Positions 26,247 through 35,300 of a DNA stretch of 64,000 nucleotides are shown here, piece after piece. The stretch lies in the NCBI RefSeq assembly GCF_020866845.1, contig NZ_CP086594.1:2356001-2420000 (forward strand), written 5' to 3'. This DNA is from Sphingomonas radiodurans (GTDB lineage: Bacteria; Pseudomonadota; Alphaproteobacteria; Sphingomonadales; Sphingomonadaceae). Within the stretch, counting starts at the first letter, position 1. Each line of letters begins with the position of its first letter. A program made the position numbers and the translations under genes. The notes beneath the pieces were generated by a model, which saw only the letters and a program-made list of their open reading frames with translations, was not told the origin of the DNA and searched no databases.

Positions 26247-27008
26247 CTATTGCGCGGTCATGCCACCATCGACGACGAACTCCGCGCCGGTGACGTAGCT
26301 CGCCTCGTCGGATGCGAGGAACAGCACGCAGTTGGCGATATCCTCGGGCTCGCCCATCCGGCCGAGCGGGACGACGGCGGAGACGCGGCGCTGCTGTTCG
26401 ACCGGATCGGGCGCGGCGAGCGGCGCGGTCATCTGCGTGCGGATCATGCCGGGATGGACGCTGTTGACGCGGATGCCGTCTGCCGCGGTCTCGATCGCGA
26501 GGCCCTTGCCGAACACGCGCAGCCCTGCCTTGCTCGCGCCATAGGCGTGGGTGCGCGCGAGGCCGATGATGCCGCCGACCGACGAGATGTTGACGATCGA
26601 GCCGCCGTTGCCGGCGCGGCGCATCGCCTCGACGCCAAGCCGCATACCCAGGAAACCGCTGGTCATGTTGACCGCCATCTGCCGTTCGAACAGCTCCAGC
26701 GTCATGTCCTCGATCAAATGGAGGATCGCGACGCCGGCGTTGTTGACCAGAATATCGAGCCGGCCATGATCCTGCTCGATCCGTGCGAGCACCGCCTGCC
26801 AGCCGGCCTCTGAAGTGGCATCATGCGCCAGGCCGATCGCGCCGTGGCCGATCTCGGTCGCGCGCGCTTCTGCGCCGCCGCGATCGATATCGGTGAGGTA
26901 GACGTGTGCGCCTTCCTGCGCGAGTCGCAATGCGGTCGCTTGCCCTAGCCCGCCGCTCGACCCAGCGCCTGTTACCAGCGCGACCTTGCCCGCTACCCGT
27001 CCTGCCAC
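26247..27008 (-). CDS. SDR family oxidoreductase
   Basis: Classical NAD(P)-dependent short-chain dehydrogenase, 253 aa. It shows the cofactor motif TGAGSSGGLG, the NNAG motif (LVNNAGVAIL), the catalytic Ser (IVNISSVGG) and the YGASK active site. It ends GAEFVVDGGMTAQ as expected. The acidic residue after strand 2 (LTDIDRGG) suggests NAD preference. The start is a GTG at 27008 with GGGAGG 5 bp upstream. It is divergent from the TonB receptor-VOC pair, with two palindromic operators between, which suggests a shared regulator and shared catabolic substrate, for example a hydroxylated lipid or terpenoid. The exact substrate is unknown. Confidence 0.9.
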   Translation of the reverse strand: MAGRVAGKVALVTGAGSSGGLGQATALRLAQEGAHVYLTDIDRGGAEARATEIGHGAIGLAHDATSEAGWQAVLARIEQDHGRLDILVNNAGVAILHLIEDMTLELFERQMAVNMTSGFLGMRLGVEAMRRAGNGGSIVNISSVGGIIGLARTHAYGASKAGLRVFGKGLAIETAADGIRVNSVHPGMIRTQMTAPLAAPDPVEQQRRVSAVVPLGRMGEPEDIANCVLFLASDEASYVTGAEFVVDGGMTAQ

Positions 27009-27091
27009 GATGCCCTCCCAAGCTACCTGGCCGCAGACGACCCGCCGGGCGCGATGCTGTCAACCTGATTTGTAACGCGCATATTATTTTA

Positions 27092-27103
27092 CAGACGCGT
27101 CTG
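27092..27103. promoter_or_regulatory. Perfect 12-bp palindrome, candidate operator
   Basis: CAGACGCGTCTG, a perfect dyad in the divergent region between the SDR and the TonB receptor genes, preceded by an AT-rich stretch (TATTATTTTA) that could contain a promoter. The size fits a TetR- or LysR-type half-operator. No regulator gene is adjacent. Confidence 0.45.
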
Positions 27104-27146
27104 AAGCCTACGCTCTATCTGCACGGCCACCGCGAACTCGATTTTG

Positions 27147-27168
27147 TTTCGCATCTGCGAAATTGACA
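27147..27168. promoter_or_regulatory. Palindrome overlapping a TTGACA -35 element
   Basis: TTTCGCA-TC-TGCGAAA (27147-27162) is a perfect 7-bp inverted repeat and is directly followed by the consensus -35 hexamer TTGACA (27163-27168) reading towards the TonB receptor gene. A repressor on this site would block the promoter. The expected -10 is not a clear match. Confidence 0.5.
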
Positions 27169-27229
27169 TGCGTACGACTAATTGTCAGTCTCCGAATCAG
27201 AACAGAATAATCTGTGGGAGGGGAAAACC

Positions 27230-29557
27230 GTGGACCATCGCGTCTTCTGCGATTGCATCGTCGTGCGTGCGTCGGGGCGGCAGCGCCGTTTCGGGATGGT
27301 GAGCGGCCTCGCCGCGATGGCGTGGGCGCTGGCAGCGCCCCCCGCGGCGGCACAGACCAACCCGAGCCAGACCACCGATACGCCATCGGAAAGCGCCGCG
27401 CCCACCGCCGACGTCGCGCCGACGGAGCCTACCGCAGCCGATTTCGAGGAAATCATCGTCACGGCGCGCCAGCGGTCCGAGACGATCGCGACCACGCCGC
27501 TTTCAGTAACCGCGATCGCCCCGGCGCAGCTCGAGGCGGTCAACGCGCTCACCATCCAGGACGTGAGCGGCGCGATCCCGAACATGGTGATCCAGCCGGT
27601 CGGCGCGGGGCCGTCGGCGGCAGCGATCGCGATCCGCGGCATCGTGTTCGCCGATATCGAGAAGTCGTTCGATCCGGCGGTCGGCGTGCTGGTCGACGGC
27701 ATCTTCCTCGGCACCAATACCGGGCAGCTGCTCGACTTCTTCGATATCGGCAGCATCGAAGTGCTGCGCGGGCCGCAGGGGACGTTGTTCGGCCGCAACA
27801 CGATCGGCGGCGTGGTCAACATCCGGCGCACGCGCCCGACCGGGGAGTTTGGCGGCAAGGCCGAGCTGGTGTTCGGCAATTACGGCCTGTTCCAGGCGCG
27901 CGGCGTGTTCAACGCGCCGATCATCGATGACGTGCTGGCGGTGAAGCTGTTCGTGCAGCACAATTATACCAGCGGCTTCTATCGCAACGTCACGCTCAAT
28001 CGCGACGAGCCCAAGGTGCGTTCGGAGAATTTCGGCGCGGCCTTCCTGTTCACGCCGACGCCCGATTTCGAGGCGCTGCTGACGGTGGAAAAGCAGGTCC
28101 AGCGCGGCCATACCGTCAACGCATCAGGCAGCACGACGGGCGACGTCGTCTGCTTCGTCGCACCGGCCAACCAGTGCAATCGCAACCTCACCACCGATCT
28201 CTACACGACGTTCACGCAGTTCGATAACCCGACCGAATATGATTCGCCGGCGATCACGCTGGAAATGAACTGGGACGTGAGCGAGAACGTAAAGCTCACC
28301 TCGATCACCGGGTGGCGCAAGAGCGACGAAATCTTCTTCCAGGATTTTGACGGCACGTCGGCGGCATTCTACGAAACGATCCGCGACCAGGATTATCGTC
28401 AATTCTCGCAGGAACTTCGCGCGTCGGTGAAGCTGAGCGAGACGCTGGATTTCGTCTCGGGGCTGTATTTCTTCGACAACCGCTATTTCAATCACCAGAC
28501 GACGTTCCTGGGCACGATCCTGGGCGGGGGGCGACCGGAGCAGTTCGCCGAGCAGGATTCGACGTCCTACGCCGGGTATCTCGACGTGAACTGGGCCTTT
28601 GCCGAGCGCTTCCGCGTGACGCTGGGTGGCCGCTACACGCGCGACGAGAAGAAATTCCGCAACCGCTTCCTCGGCGGGTTTGACGTGTCGGCGGAGGATA
28701 GCTGGAACAAGTTCACGCCCAAGATCTCGGTCGATTATCGCCCGACCGACGAGGTGATGCTCTACGCCTCCTATTCGCGCGGCTATCGTGCGGGCGGCTT
28801 CAACGGGCGGGCGACGTCGATCGCGACTTCGCAGACGTCGTACAATCCAGAGACGGTCGACAGCTACGAACTGGGGCTGAAGACGCAGTTCTTCGATCGG
28901 CGATTGTCGTTCAACATCGCCGGCTTCCAAACGAAATATGATGACAAGCAGGAAGGCATCATTCGCCGCACCCCGCCGGGCTCGCCGAATACCAATGAGA
29001 CGATCGTGTCGAACGCTGCATCGGCGACGATCAAGGGCATCGAGGCGGACCTGACGGCGCGTCCGTTCGCTGGCTTGTCGTTCAATGCGTCGGTCGGTTT
29101 CCTCGATTCCAAATACGACGGCTATGATACGCTCAACCCGTTGACGCTGGCGCCGATCGACCTGTCGGGGCTCGACCTGACGTTCAACCCGAGCTTCACC
29201 GGATCGGCCGGCGCATCCTATTCGGCGCCCACCGTGATCGGCGACGTGACGATCTCGACCAACTATCGCCACATCTCGCGCTATTTCACCGCGATTACGC
29301 CCGATCCTTCGAACGCGAACCCGAATGCGCCGACGATCAACTCGCTCGCCAGCCGCACGCGGCCGCTGGATCAATGGGACATGAGCGTCGCGATCGAGCC
29401 CGATCTGGGCACCTTCAAGCCGAGCCTCAATCTGTTCATGCGCAACATCCTCGACAAGCGCAGCATCTCCGCCAACACGATCGTGCCGGGGCTGTTCAAG
29501 ACCCCGACCGGGCGGGAGCCGCGGACCTATGGCCTGCAAGTCGGCATCAAGTTCTGA
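27230..29557 (+). CDS. TonB-dependent outer-membrane receptor
   Basis: Outer-membrane 22-strand barrel with plug that imports a scarce or large substrate using TonB energy. The 775-aa product has a signal peptide ending near AAPPAAAQ, a TonB-box-like stretch (EEIIVTARQRSETI), the plug segments LRGPQGTLFGRNTIGGVVNI and a C-terminal strand ending YGLQVGIKF, with the terminal Phe expected for outer-membrane insertion. I chose GTG at 27230 because GGGAGGGG lies 7 bp upstream; the open frame begins earlier. Its stop overlaps the start of the VOC gene (TGATG). It is divergent from an SDR. The sequence family resembles receptors for catabolic substrates rather than clear siderophore receptors. Confidence 0.93.
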   Translation: MDHRVFCDCIVVRASGRQRRFGMVSGLAAMAWALAAPPAAAQTNPSQTTDTPSESAAPTADVAPTEPTAADFEEIIVTARQRSETIATTPLSVTAIAPAQLEAVNALTIQDVSGAIPNMVIQPVGAGPSAAAIAIRGIVFADIEKSFDPAVGVLVDGIFLGTNTGQLLDFFDIGSIEVLRGPQGTLFGRNTIGGVVNIRRTRPTGEFGGKAELVFGNYGLFQARGVFNAPIIDDVLAVKLFVQHNYTSGFYRNVTLNRDEPKVRSENFGAAFLFTPTPDFEALLTVEKQVQRGHTVNASGSTTGDVVCFVAPANQCNRNLTTDLYTTFTQFDNPTEYDSPAITLEMNWDVSENVKLTSITGWRKSDEIFFQDFDGTSAAFYETIRDQDYRQFSQELRASVKLSETLDFVSGLYFFDNRYFNHQTTFLGTILGGGRPEQFAEQDSTSYAGYLDVNWAFAERFRVTLGGRYTRDEKKFRNRFLGGFDVSAEDSWNKFTPKISVDYRPTDEVMLYASYSRGYRAGGFNGRATSIATSQTSYNPETVDSYELGLKTQFFDRRLSFNIAGFQTKYDDKQEGIIRRTPPGSPNTNETIVSNAASATIKGIEADLTARPFAGLSFNASVGFLDSKYDGYDTLNPLTLAPIDLSGLDLTFNPSFTGSAGASYSAPTVIGDVTISTNYRHISRYFTAITPDPSNANPNAPTINSLASRTRPLDQWDMSVAIEPDLGTFKPSLNLFMRNILDKRSISANTIVPGLFKTPTGREPRTYGLQVGIKF

Positions 29558-30111
29558 TGCGGCAAGCCGCGGAAGTGGCCGGATCGCGCACCGACATCGT
29601 GCAGAATTGCTATGTCGTGCGCGATCTCGACGCGGCCTGCGCGCGGCTCCATCGCCTTTACGGGATGGGGCCGTTCGTCGGCGGCGGTGAAGGCGTGCTC
29701 GGTGACCATGTGTATCGCGGCGCGCCCGCCGACCCGATCCGCATCCGTGGCGTGTTCGTCCAGTCGGGCGATCTCAACGTCGAGCTGGTGCAATTGCTCT
29801 CCGATGCGCCAAGCGCGTTCCACGACATGTTTCCAGATGGCGGCGAAGGCTATCACCACAATGCCTTGTTCTGCGCCGACTATGCCGCGACGCGCGACGC
29901 GTGGGTGGCGGAAGGCTGCGCCGTGGCGAGCGAGTTCGTCACCGGCTTCGGCGCGATGATCTGTTACGTCGACGCGCGCGCGACGCACGGCCACATGATC
30001 GAGCTGTACCCCGAAAACGAGATCATCCGCGGCATGTATCGCACCGCCCGCGCCGCCGCAGCGGCGTGGGACGGACGCGAGCTGATCGTGCCGTGGGATC
30101 GCTACGGCTAA
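29557..30111 (+). CDS. VOC (glyoxalase/bleomycin-resistance fold) family protein
   Basis: A 184-aa member of the vicinal oxygen chelate superfamily. It opens with the beta-alpha-beta module DIVQNCYVVRDLDAACARLHRLYGMGPF and a second module from about residue 100, GEGYHHNALFCADYAATRDAWVAEG, with HGHMIELYPENE near the end. Candidate metal ligands are His in YHHN and Glu in MIELYP. The start ATG overlaps the stop of the TonB receptor gene by one base, so the two are translationally coupled and probably act on the same compound, the receptor importing and the VOC protein transforming or binding it. Lyase, isomerase, dioxygenase or binding roles are all possible. Confidence 0.88.
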   Translation: MRQAAEVAGSRTDIVQNCYVVRDLDAACARLHRLYGMGPFVGGGEGVLGDHVYRGAPADPIRIRGVFVQSGDLNVELVQLLSDAPSAFHDMFPDGGEGYHHNALFCADYAATRDAWVAEGCAVASEFVTGFGAMICYVDARATHGHMIELYPENEIIRGMYRTARAAAAAWDGRELIVPWDRYG

Positions 30112-30136
30112 CGCTAAACGCGATCGAACAGCCAAT

Positions 30137-30250
30137 CCTCCCCTGCAAGGGGAGGTGGCGCCGAAGGCGTCGGAGGGGTGTCCCGCTATCGACAGGGCGA
30201 CACCCCTCCGTCAGCGCGTGCCGCGCTGCCACCTCCCCTTGCAGGGGAGG
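30137..30250. repeat. Long palindromic repeat, family R4
   Basis: A 114-bp element between the convergent VOC and DUF885 genes. The outer arms are 23 bp and perfect or nearly so (CCTCCCCTGCAAGGGGAGG on the left matched by CCTCCCCTTGCAGGGGAGG on the right). Inner arms pair GGAGGGGTGTC with GACACCCCTCC. It is a likely two-way transcript end. Confidence 0.85.
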
Positions 30251-30280
30251 ATCAGCGCCCTGCAAATCTGGCGGTGAGCG

Positions 30281-32107
30281 TCAGCGCAGCATCCGCTCGG
30301 TCACCATGCGTTCGAGGATCGCCAGCGGCATCGCGCCGTCGAGCAGCACCGCATGGAACTTGCGCGGATCGAAGGCGGCGCCCTGCTTCTTTTTCACCGC
30401 ATCGCGCAGCCGCACCCAGACGGTGTGGCCGATCTTGTAGCTGCACGCCTGCCCCGGCCAGACGGTGTAGCGATCGATCTCGTTCTGGCTGCGGCCGCGC
30501 GCGATGCCGGTGGTGGCGATGAAATAATCAGTCGCCTTCTCGCGGCTCCAGCGCTTGTGGTGCATGCCCGAGTCGACGACGAGCCGCGTCGCGCGGAACA
30601 GCAGCGACTGAAGGTAGCCGACCTGGCTGAGCGGATCGCCCTCGAACATCCCCATCTCGTCGGCGAGCTGCTCGGTGTAGAGCGCCCAGCCTTCGGTATA
30701 GCCGCTGAACCCGCCGCGGCGACGGATGAGCGGGATATTCTGCGATTCGAGCGCGAGCATCACTTGGAGGTGATGGCCGGGCACCGCTTCATGGTGCGTC
30801 AGCGTGGCGAGGCCGAACTTGGGGCGATCGAACGTGTCGCGCAGGTTGATGTAATAGATGCCGGGGCGCGAGCCATCGAGCGTTGCGTTCTGGTAATAAC
30901 CGCCGGGCGAGCCGGCCTCGATCGACGGCGGCACGCGGCGCACCTCGACCGGCGCCTTGGGCAGCGTGGAGAATTGCTCAGGCAGCCGCTTCTGCATGGC
31001 GCCGATCTGCGCGCTGAGCTGCGCGAGCAGCGCCGCCTTGCCGGCTTCGGTGTTGGGATAGACCTGATCGGGGCGCTTGTTGAGCGCGACGAGCCGCTCG
31101 CCGACCGTCCCTTGCGTCATGCCCTGCGCCCTGAGGATCGCATCGATCCGGCCGCTGATCTCGGCGACCTGCGCAAGGCCAAGACGATGGACCTCCTCGC
31201 CGGGCATCGCGACCGTCGTCGCGGCTTCGACCGCAGCGGCGTAATAGGCCTCGCCGTCGGGCAGGCGCCACACGCCAGCGTCATGCGTCGCCTTCGCGCG
31301 CAGCTCGGTGATCAGCGCGCGCTGGCGATCGAGCGCGGGGAAGACCTGCGTCGTCATGATCCGGGTGGCCTCGGCGACGCGCGCGTCGGGCAGGTTTGCG
31401 GCCTTCAGCTTGGTGGCGAGCGCGGTGACGGGCACCGTCTGGTCGGCGGGCTGATCGCGCAAGCTGCCCATCAGCTTCAACGTCGTATCGAGCACATAAT
31501 CCGGCGCGAAGACGCCGCGCGCCGCATCCTCGCGCTGGCGCTGCGTATCCTGATCGATCGCCGTGGCGAAGGCGGCGACGCGGGCGACATAGGCGTCGGC
31601 GTCCGCGGCGTCCTTGATGCGATGCTGCCCATTGAGGAAGTCGGGCGTGTCGCGATAGGCGCCGGTCAGCTGCGTCAGCACGTACGGCGCGAACCGCCCC
31701 ATGCTGGCGCCGTAGGTGAAGCGCTCGGCGCCGGCGATGCCGCGCTGGAGCTGGTACGAGACGATTTCATAGTCGAGCTTCGCCGCGGGCGAGAGCGAGC
31801 CGGGGTTGATCGCGCGCAGCTCGGCAAGTTCGCGCTTTGAACGCGCGAGATCGGCCTGGATGCCCTTGGCGGACCCGTCGTTGAGCTGCGACTTGAGCGC
31901 GGCGCGCTCGCCTGTGTCGAGCCCGAGCGCGGTCGCGCCTTCGGGATTGTCGCCGACGCGATCGTAGAAGAAGCGATCGAGCAGCGTGCGGAGCTTGGCA
32001 TCATTGGGGTTGCTGGTTGCAGCGTTGGCTGCGGTCTGCGCGGTGGCGGGGAGGGCGGCGGTGAGCGCGGCGGCGCCGGTGCTGCCGATGAAAGTGCGAC
32101 GATCCAT
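30281..32107 (-). CDS. Tat-exported DUF885 family hydrolase
   Basis: A 608-aa protein of the DUF885 family, thought to be zinc carboxypeptidase-like hydrolases. The N-terminus MDRRTFIGSTGAAALTAALPATAQ fits a twin-arginine signal, so it would be exported folded. The putative active site is THHEAVPGHHLQ, followed by the glutamate-bearing GYTEGWALYTEQLADEMG, the same arrangement as in this family's metal centre. The start is the ATG at 32107 with AAGGAAAG upstream; the longer frame passes through repeat elements and is rejected. It is immediately downstream, across two R1 repeats, of a large exported amidohydrolase gene on the same strand. Together they may scavenge peptides or amides. Confidence 0.92.
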   Translation of the reverse strand: MDRRTFIGSTGAAALTAALPATAQTAANAATSNPNDAKLRTLLDRFFYDRVGDNPEGATALGLDTGERAALKSQLNDGSAKGIQADLARSKRELAELRAINPGSLSPAAKLDYEIVSYQLQRGIAGAERFTYGASMGRFAPYVLTQLTGAYRDTPDFLNGQHRIKDAADADAYVARVAAFATAIDQDTQRQREDAARGVFAPDYVLDTTLKLMGSLRDQPADQTVPVTALATKLKAANLPDARVAEATRIMTTQVFPALDRQRALITELRAKATHDAGVWRLPDGEAYYAAAVEAATTVAMPGEEVHRLGLAQVAEISGRIDAILRAQGMTQGTVGERLVALNKRPDQVYPNTEAGKAALLAQLSAQIGAMQKRLPEQFSTLPKAPVEVRRVPPSIEAGSPGGYYQNATLDGSRPGIYYINLRDTFDRPKFGLATLTHHEAVPGHHLQVMLALESQNIPLIRRRGGFSGYTEGWALYTEQLADEMGMFEGDPLSQVGYLQSLLFRATRLVVDSGMHHKRWSREKATDYFIATTGIARGRSQNEIDRYTVWPGQACSYKIGHTVWVRLRDAVKKKQGAAFDPRKFHAVLLDGAMPLAILERMVTERMLR

Positions 32108-32130
32108 TATGTTCTTTCCTTGAATTTCAG

Positions 32131-32227
32131 CCGTTCGTGTCGAGTAGGGTTTGTAGAACCCGTATCGAGACACATGTCCCTCGATACGCCATCTCGGCTT
32201 CGCTCGATGGCTACTCGGGACGAACGG
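32131..32227. repeat. Palindromic element R1, cloverleaf-like subtype
   Basis: A 97-bp copy, near identical (a few differences) to the reverse complement of the element at 56917-57014. The outer stem is CCGTTCGT plus CGAGTAG with CTACTCG plus ACGAACGG, separated by the conserved 2-nt mismatch. Inside are three hairpins: GGTT...AACC, CGTATCGAG...CTCGATACG and CCATC...GATGG. It lies just upstream of the DUF885 start. Confidence 0.88.
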
Positions 32228-32249
32228 AGTGGGAGGGTTGTTCAATCCC

Positions 32250-32367
32250 CCGTTCGCCCTGAGGAGGTGCCGAGCGAAGCGAGGTGCCGTCTCGAAGGGT
32301 GTGTTTCGGGGCCGGTGCTTCGAGACGGTACTTCGCCTTCGGCTCAGCACCTCCTCAGCACGAACGG
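32250..32367. repeat. Palindromic element R1, second subtype
   Basis: A 118-bp copy 22 bp after the previous one. The ends are CCGTTCG / CGAACGG; inner arms pair GAGGAGGTGC with GCACCTCCTC (with a CGAGCGAAGCGAGG hairpin region) and CCGTCTCGAAG with CTTCGAGACGG. Together with its neighbour it fills the whole intergenic region between the DUF885 and amidohydrolase genes. Confidence 0.82.
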
Positions 32368-32398
32368 GTTGGACGGGCGTTCGGGTTGCGGATGAAGC

Positions 32399-35300
32399 TC
32401 AGTTCGCCGCGGTCTCCCAGAAATACCGCCCGCGCGTCGCCGTGCCGGTCGCCACTTCGTTCAGCGTCTTCGCGTCGTACAGCCGCCCGCCGATCATCAC
32501 GCGCGCGACCTTGTCGCTGTTGCGGATATCCGCGGTGGGATCGGCGTCGAGCACCACCAGATCGGCGAGCTTGCCGACTTCCAGCGAGCCGATGTCCTTC
32601 GCCATGCCGAGCGACTGCGCCGGCACGATCGTGCCCGCGCGCAGCGCCTCGATCGGCGACATGCCGCCGCGCACGAACGACCAAAGTTCCCAATGCGGCC
32701 CGATGCCGGCCTGCTGGCCGTGCGCGCCGATCGAGACGAGCACGCCGCGCTTGGCGAGCTTGTGCGCCTCGCGGGCATTGTCGTCGTCGACATAATCGCC
32801 TTCGGGCGCCTTCACGCGGCGGGCGTTGTCGGCGCGCAGCTTGGCCGGCGGGGTATGCGCCTGGAGCAGCGGGTTGGCGAACACGTCGGTGGCCTGCCGC
32901 CAGTACGGATCGCCCGCCGGGCCACCGTAGCTGACCACCAGCGTGGGCGTGTAGTTCGTCTTCGAGGCGGCGAAGAACTGCAGCAGATCGTCGTAGAAAT
33001 ATTCGAGCGGGATATTGTGCTCCAGCGTTGAATTGCCGTCGGCGATGTGCGTCACGTCGAGGCCGTAAAGCGAGCCGCCTTCCGCCACGACTTCCATATT
33101 CTCGCGGCGCGAGGCTTCGGTCACTTGCTGGCGCTGGTCGCGGCGTGGCTGGTTGTAGTTCTTCACGCTGTGGCCGCCCTGCGCCTTCAAGCGGCGAACG
33201 TGGCTCAGCGCATCGTCGAGGCTGTCGATCTGCGCGTACACGTCGGCGGCCTTGGCACCGTAGACGATCTCGCCAGTTGAGAAGATGCGCGGCCCCATGA
33301 TGAGGCCCGCGCGCTGCATTTCGGCGGCGGCGAAGATCTCGCTCGAGCGGTTCGACGGATCGTGGATCGTCGTCGTGCCGAGTGCGAGGTTCTGCATCAG
33401 CGACCAGTTGCGCTGCGGGATCAGCTCGTCGCTGCCCGCGGGGCCGTGCGCATGCGCGTCGACGAGTCCGGGGATGATCGTCTTGCCCGCTGCATCGACC
33501 AGCGTGGCGCCAGCCGGGATGGCAGTCGAGCCGCGCGGGCCGACCGCGACGATGCGGTCGCCGCGGATCACGACGACGCCGTCATCGATGATGCCCCCAT
33601 CGGCACCCGCCATCGTCACCAGCCGTGCGCCGGTGATCGCGACCGTGCCGCTAGGTTTCTTGGCATCGGCCTCCATCGCTAGCGACACGCCGGTGGTCGG
33701 CGGCGTGAAGCTCGGCGTACCCTCGGCGCGCGGTGCGCTGGCGAACAGGCTGCCGGTATCGACGGTGTAGAGCGTTGGCCCGAGGCTCCAGTGCAGCCGC
33801 GTGCCGTCGTTCGACCAGTGGATGTAATCCGCGCCGCCTGCGCTCACCTTTGTCACTGGCAGCGCCTTGGCGTCCGGCGCGAGCCCGACCGCCTGGCCGC
33901 CGGGCATCAGCGGCACGACATAGGCAGCGTAATTCTGGCGGAAGGCGACATATTCGCCGCTCGGCGAGACGATATAGTCGGTCGCCAGCTCGCCGTTGGC
34001 GTGGACGCGCTTGGCCCCGCCCGTCAGATCGGTGCTGACCAGCTGGCGCTGCGACTTGCCGTCCTTGCGCTCGTCCTCGAGCATGAAGATGCGATCGCTG
34101 CTCGCGCCGAACTGCGGCGAGGCTAGGCCGCGCGCGACGAGCGTCGTCGCGCCGCCGGTGGTCGCAACGCGATACACGCCGGGATCCTGCGCCCATTTCG
34201 GGCTGGTGAGCCCGCCGTCGCCGGTGCGCTCGAACACGATCGTCTTGCCGTCGGGCGAGAAGCGCGGGCGGGCGTAATGGCCCGGCTGCGCCGTCACGTC
34301 ACGCGCCGTGCCGCCGCTCGCGCCGATCACGCGCAGCCGGCCCAAACCCTCGTCGGTCCAGCTGACGAACACCAATTGCTTGCCGTCGCGCGACCAGCTC
34401 GGGAACAGCTCGAACGCTTGCGCCTCGCGCGTCAGGCGGCGCGCCGTGCCACCGGCTGCGGGCTTGATCCACAATTTGCCGAGGCTCTCGAACACGACCT
34501 GGCGGCCGTCGGGCGAAACGCTGGCGAAGCGCGGCATCGCGGTGGTGAAGCGATCGGGCGCGACCGCGATCTGCGGGTGCGGCCCATCGATCAGCCCGCG
34601 CGTGTCGTTGACGGTGAAGGGGATCTCGCGGGCGTTGCTGCCATCGGCGTTCACGCGGCGGATCTTGCCCTTCGCCCAGAACACGACCCCGCTGTTATCG
34701 GGCAGCCACGCCATGTTGGGATAGACGCCAGTGACCGCCCAGGTCTCCTGCACGTCCTGATCGAGATCGTCGTAGATCTTCCGCTCCTCGCCCGAGGCGA
34801 GATCCTTGACGTAGAGCTTCGATCGCGTCGCCTCGCGGCGGACGAAGGCGATCTTCTTGCCGTCGGGCGACGGCGTCGGGCGTACCGCGCCGCCGTCGCC
34901 GGTGACGGCCTTGGTCACTTCGCCGGTGTCGAGATCGTAGCGCTCGATGTCGAACAAATTGGTGTTCGAATCCTGCGCATATTCGAAGATCGGGCCGGGC
35001 GTGACGTTGCGCGTGTAGAACACCGACTTGCCGTCAGCGGCGTAGATCGGCTCGCCGAGTTCCTTCTGGTGCGTCTCGTTCGGCCGCTTGACCAGCACGA
35101 CGCCGGCGCCGCCCGATACGTGGTACATCCACACCTCGCCGGTGCCGAGCGAGCGGCCGGTGGTGAAATGCTTCTTGGCGACGATGAAGCGGCCGTCCTT
35201 GCTCCAGCTCGGCTGGTTGAGCAGGCGGAACTCCTCCTTCGTCACCTGGCGCTTGTCCGAACCGTCGCGGTTCATCACCCAGATATTGTCGCCGCCGCCG

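Noticed and set aside
32108..32350. N-terminal extension of the DUF885 protein through the repeats
   Set aside because: The extension is translated repeat sequence; the ATG at 32107 gives a Tat signal and has a good Shine-Dalgarno sequence.
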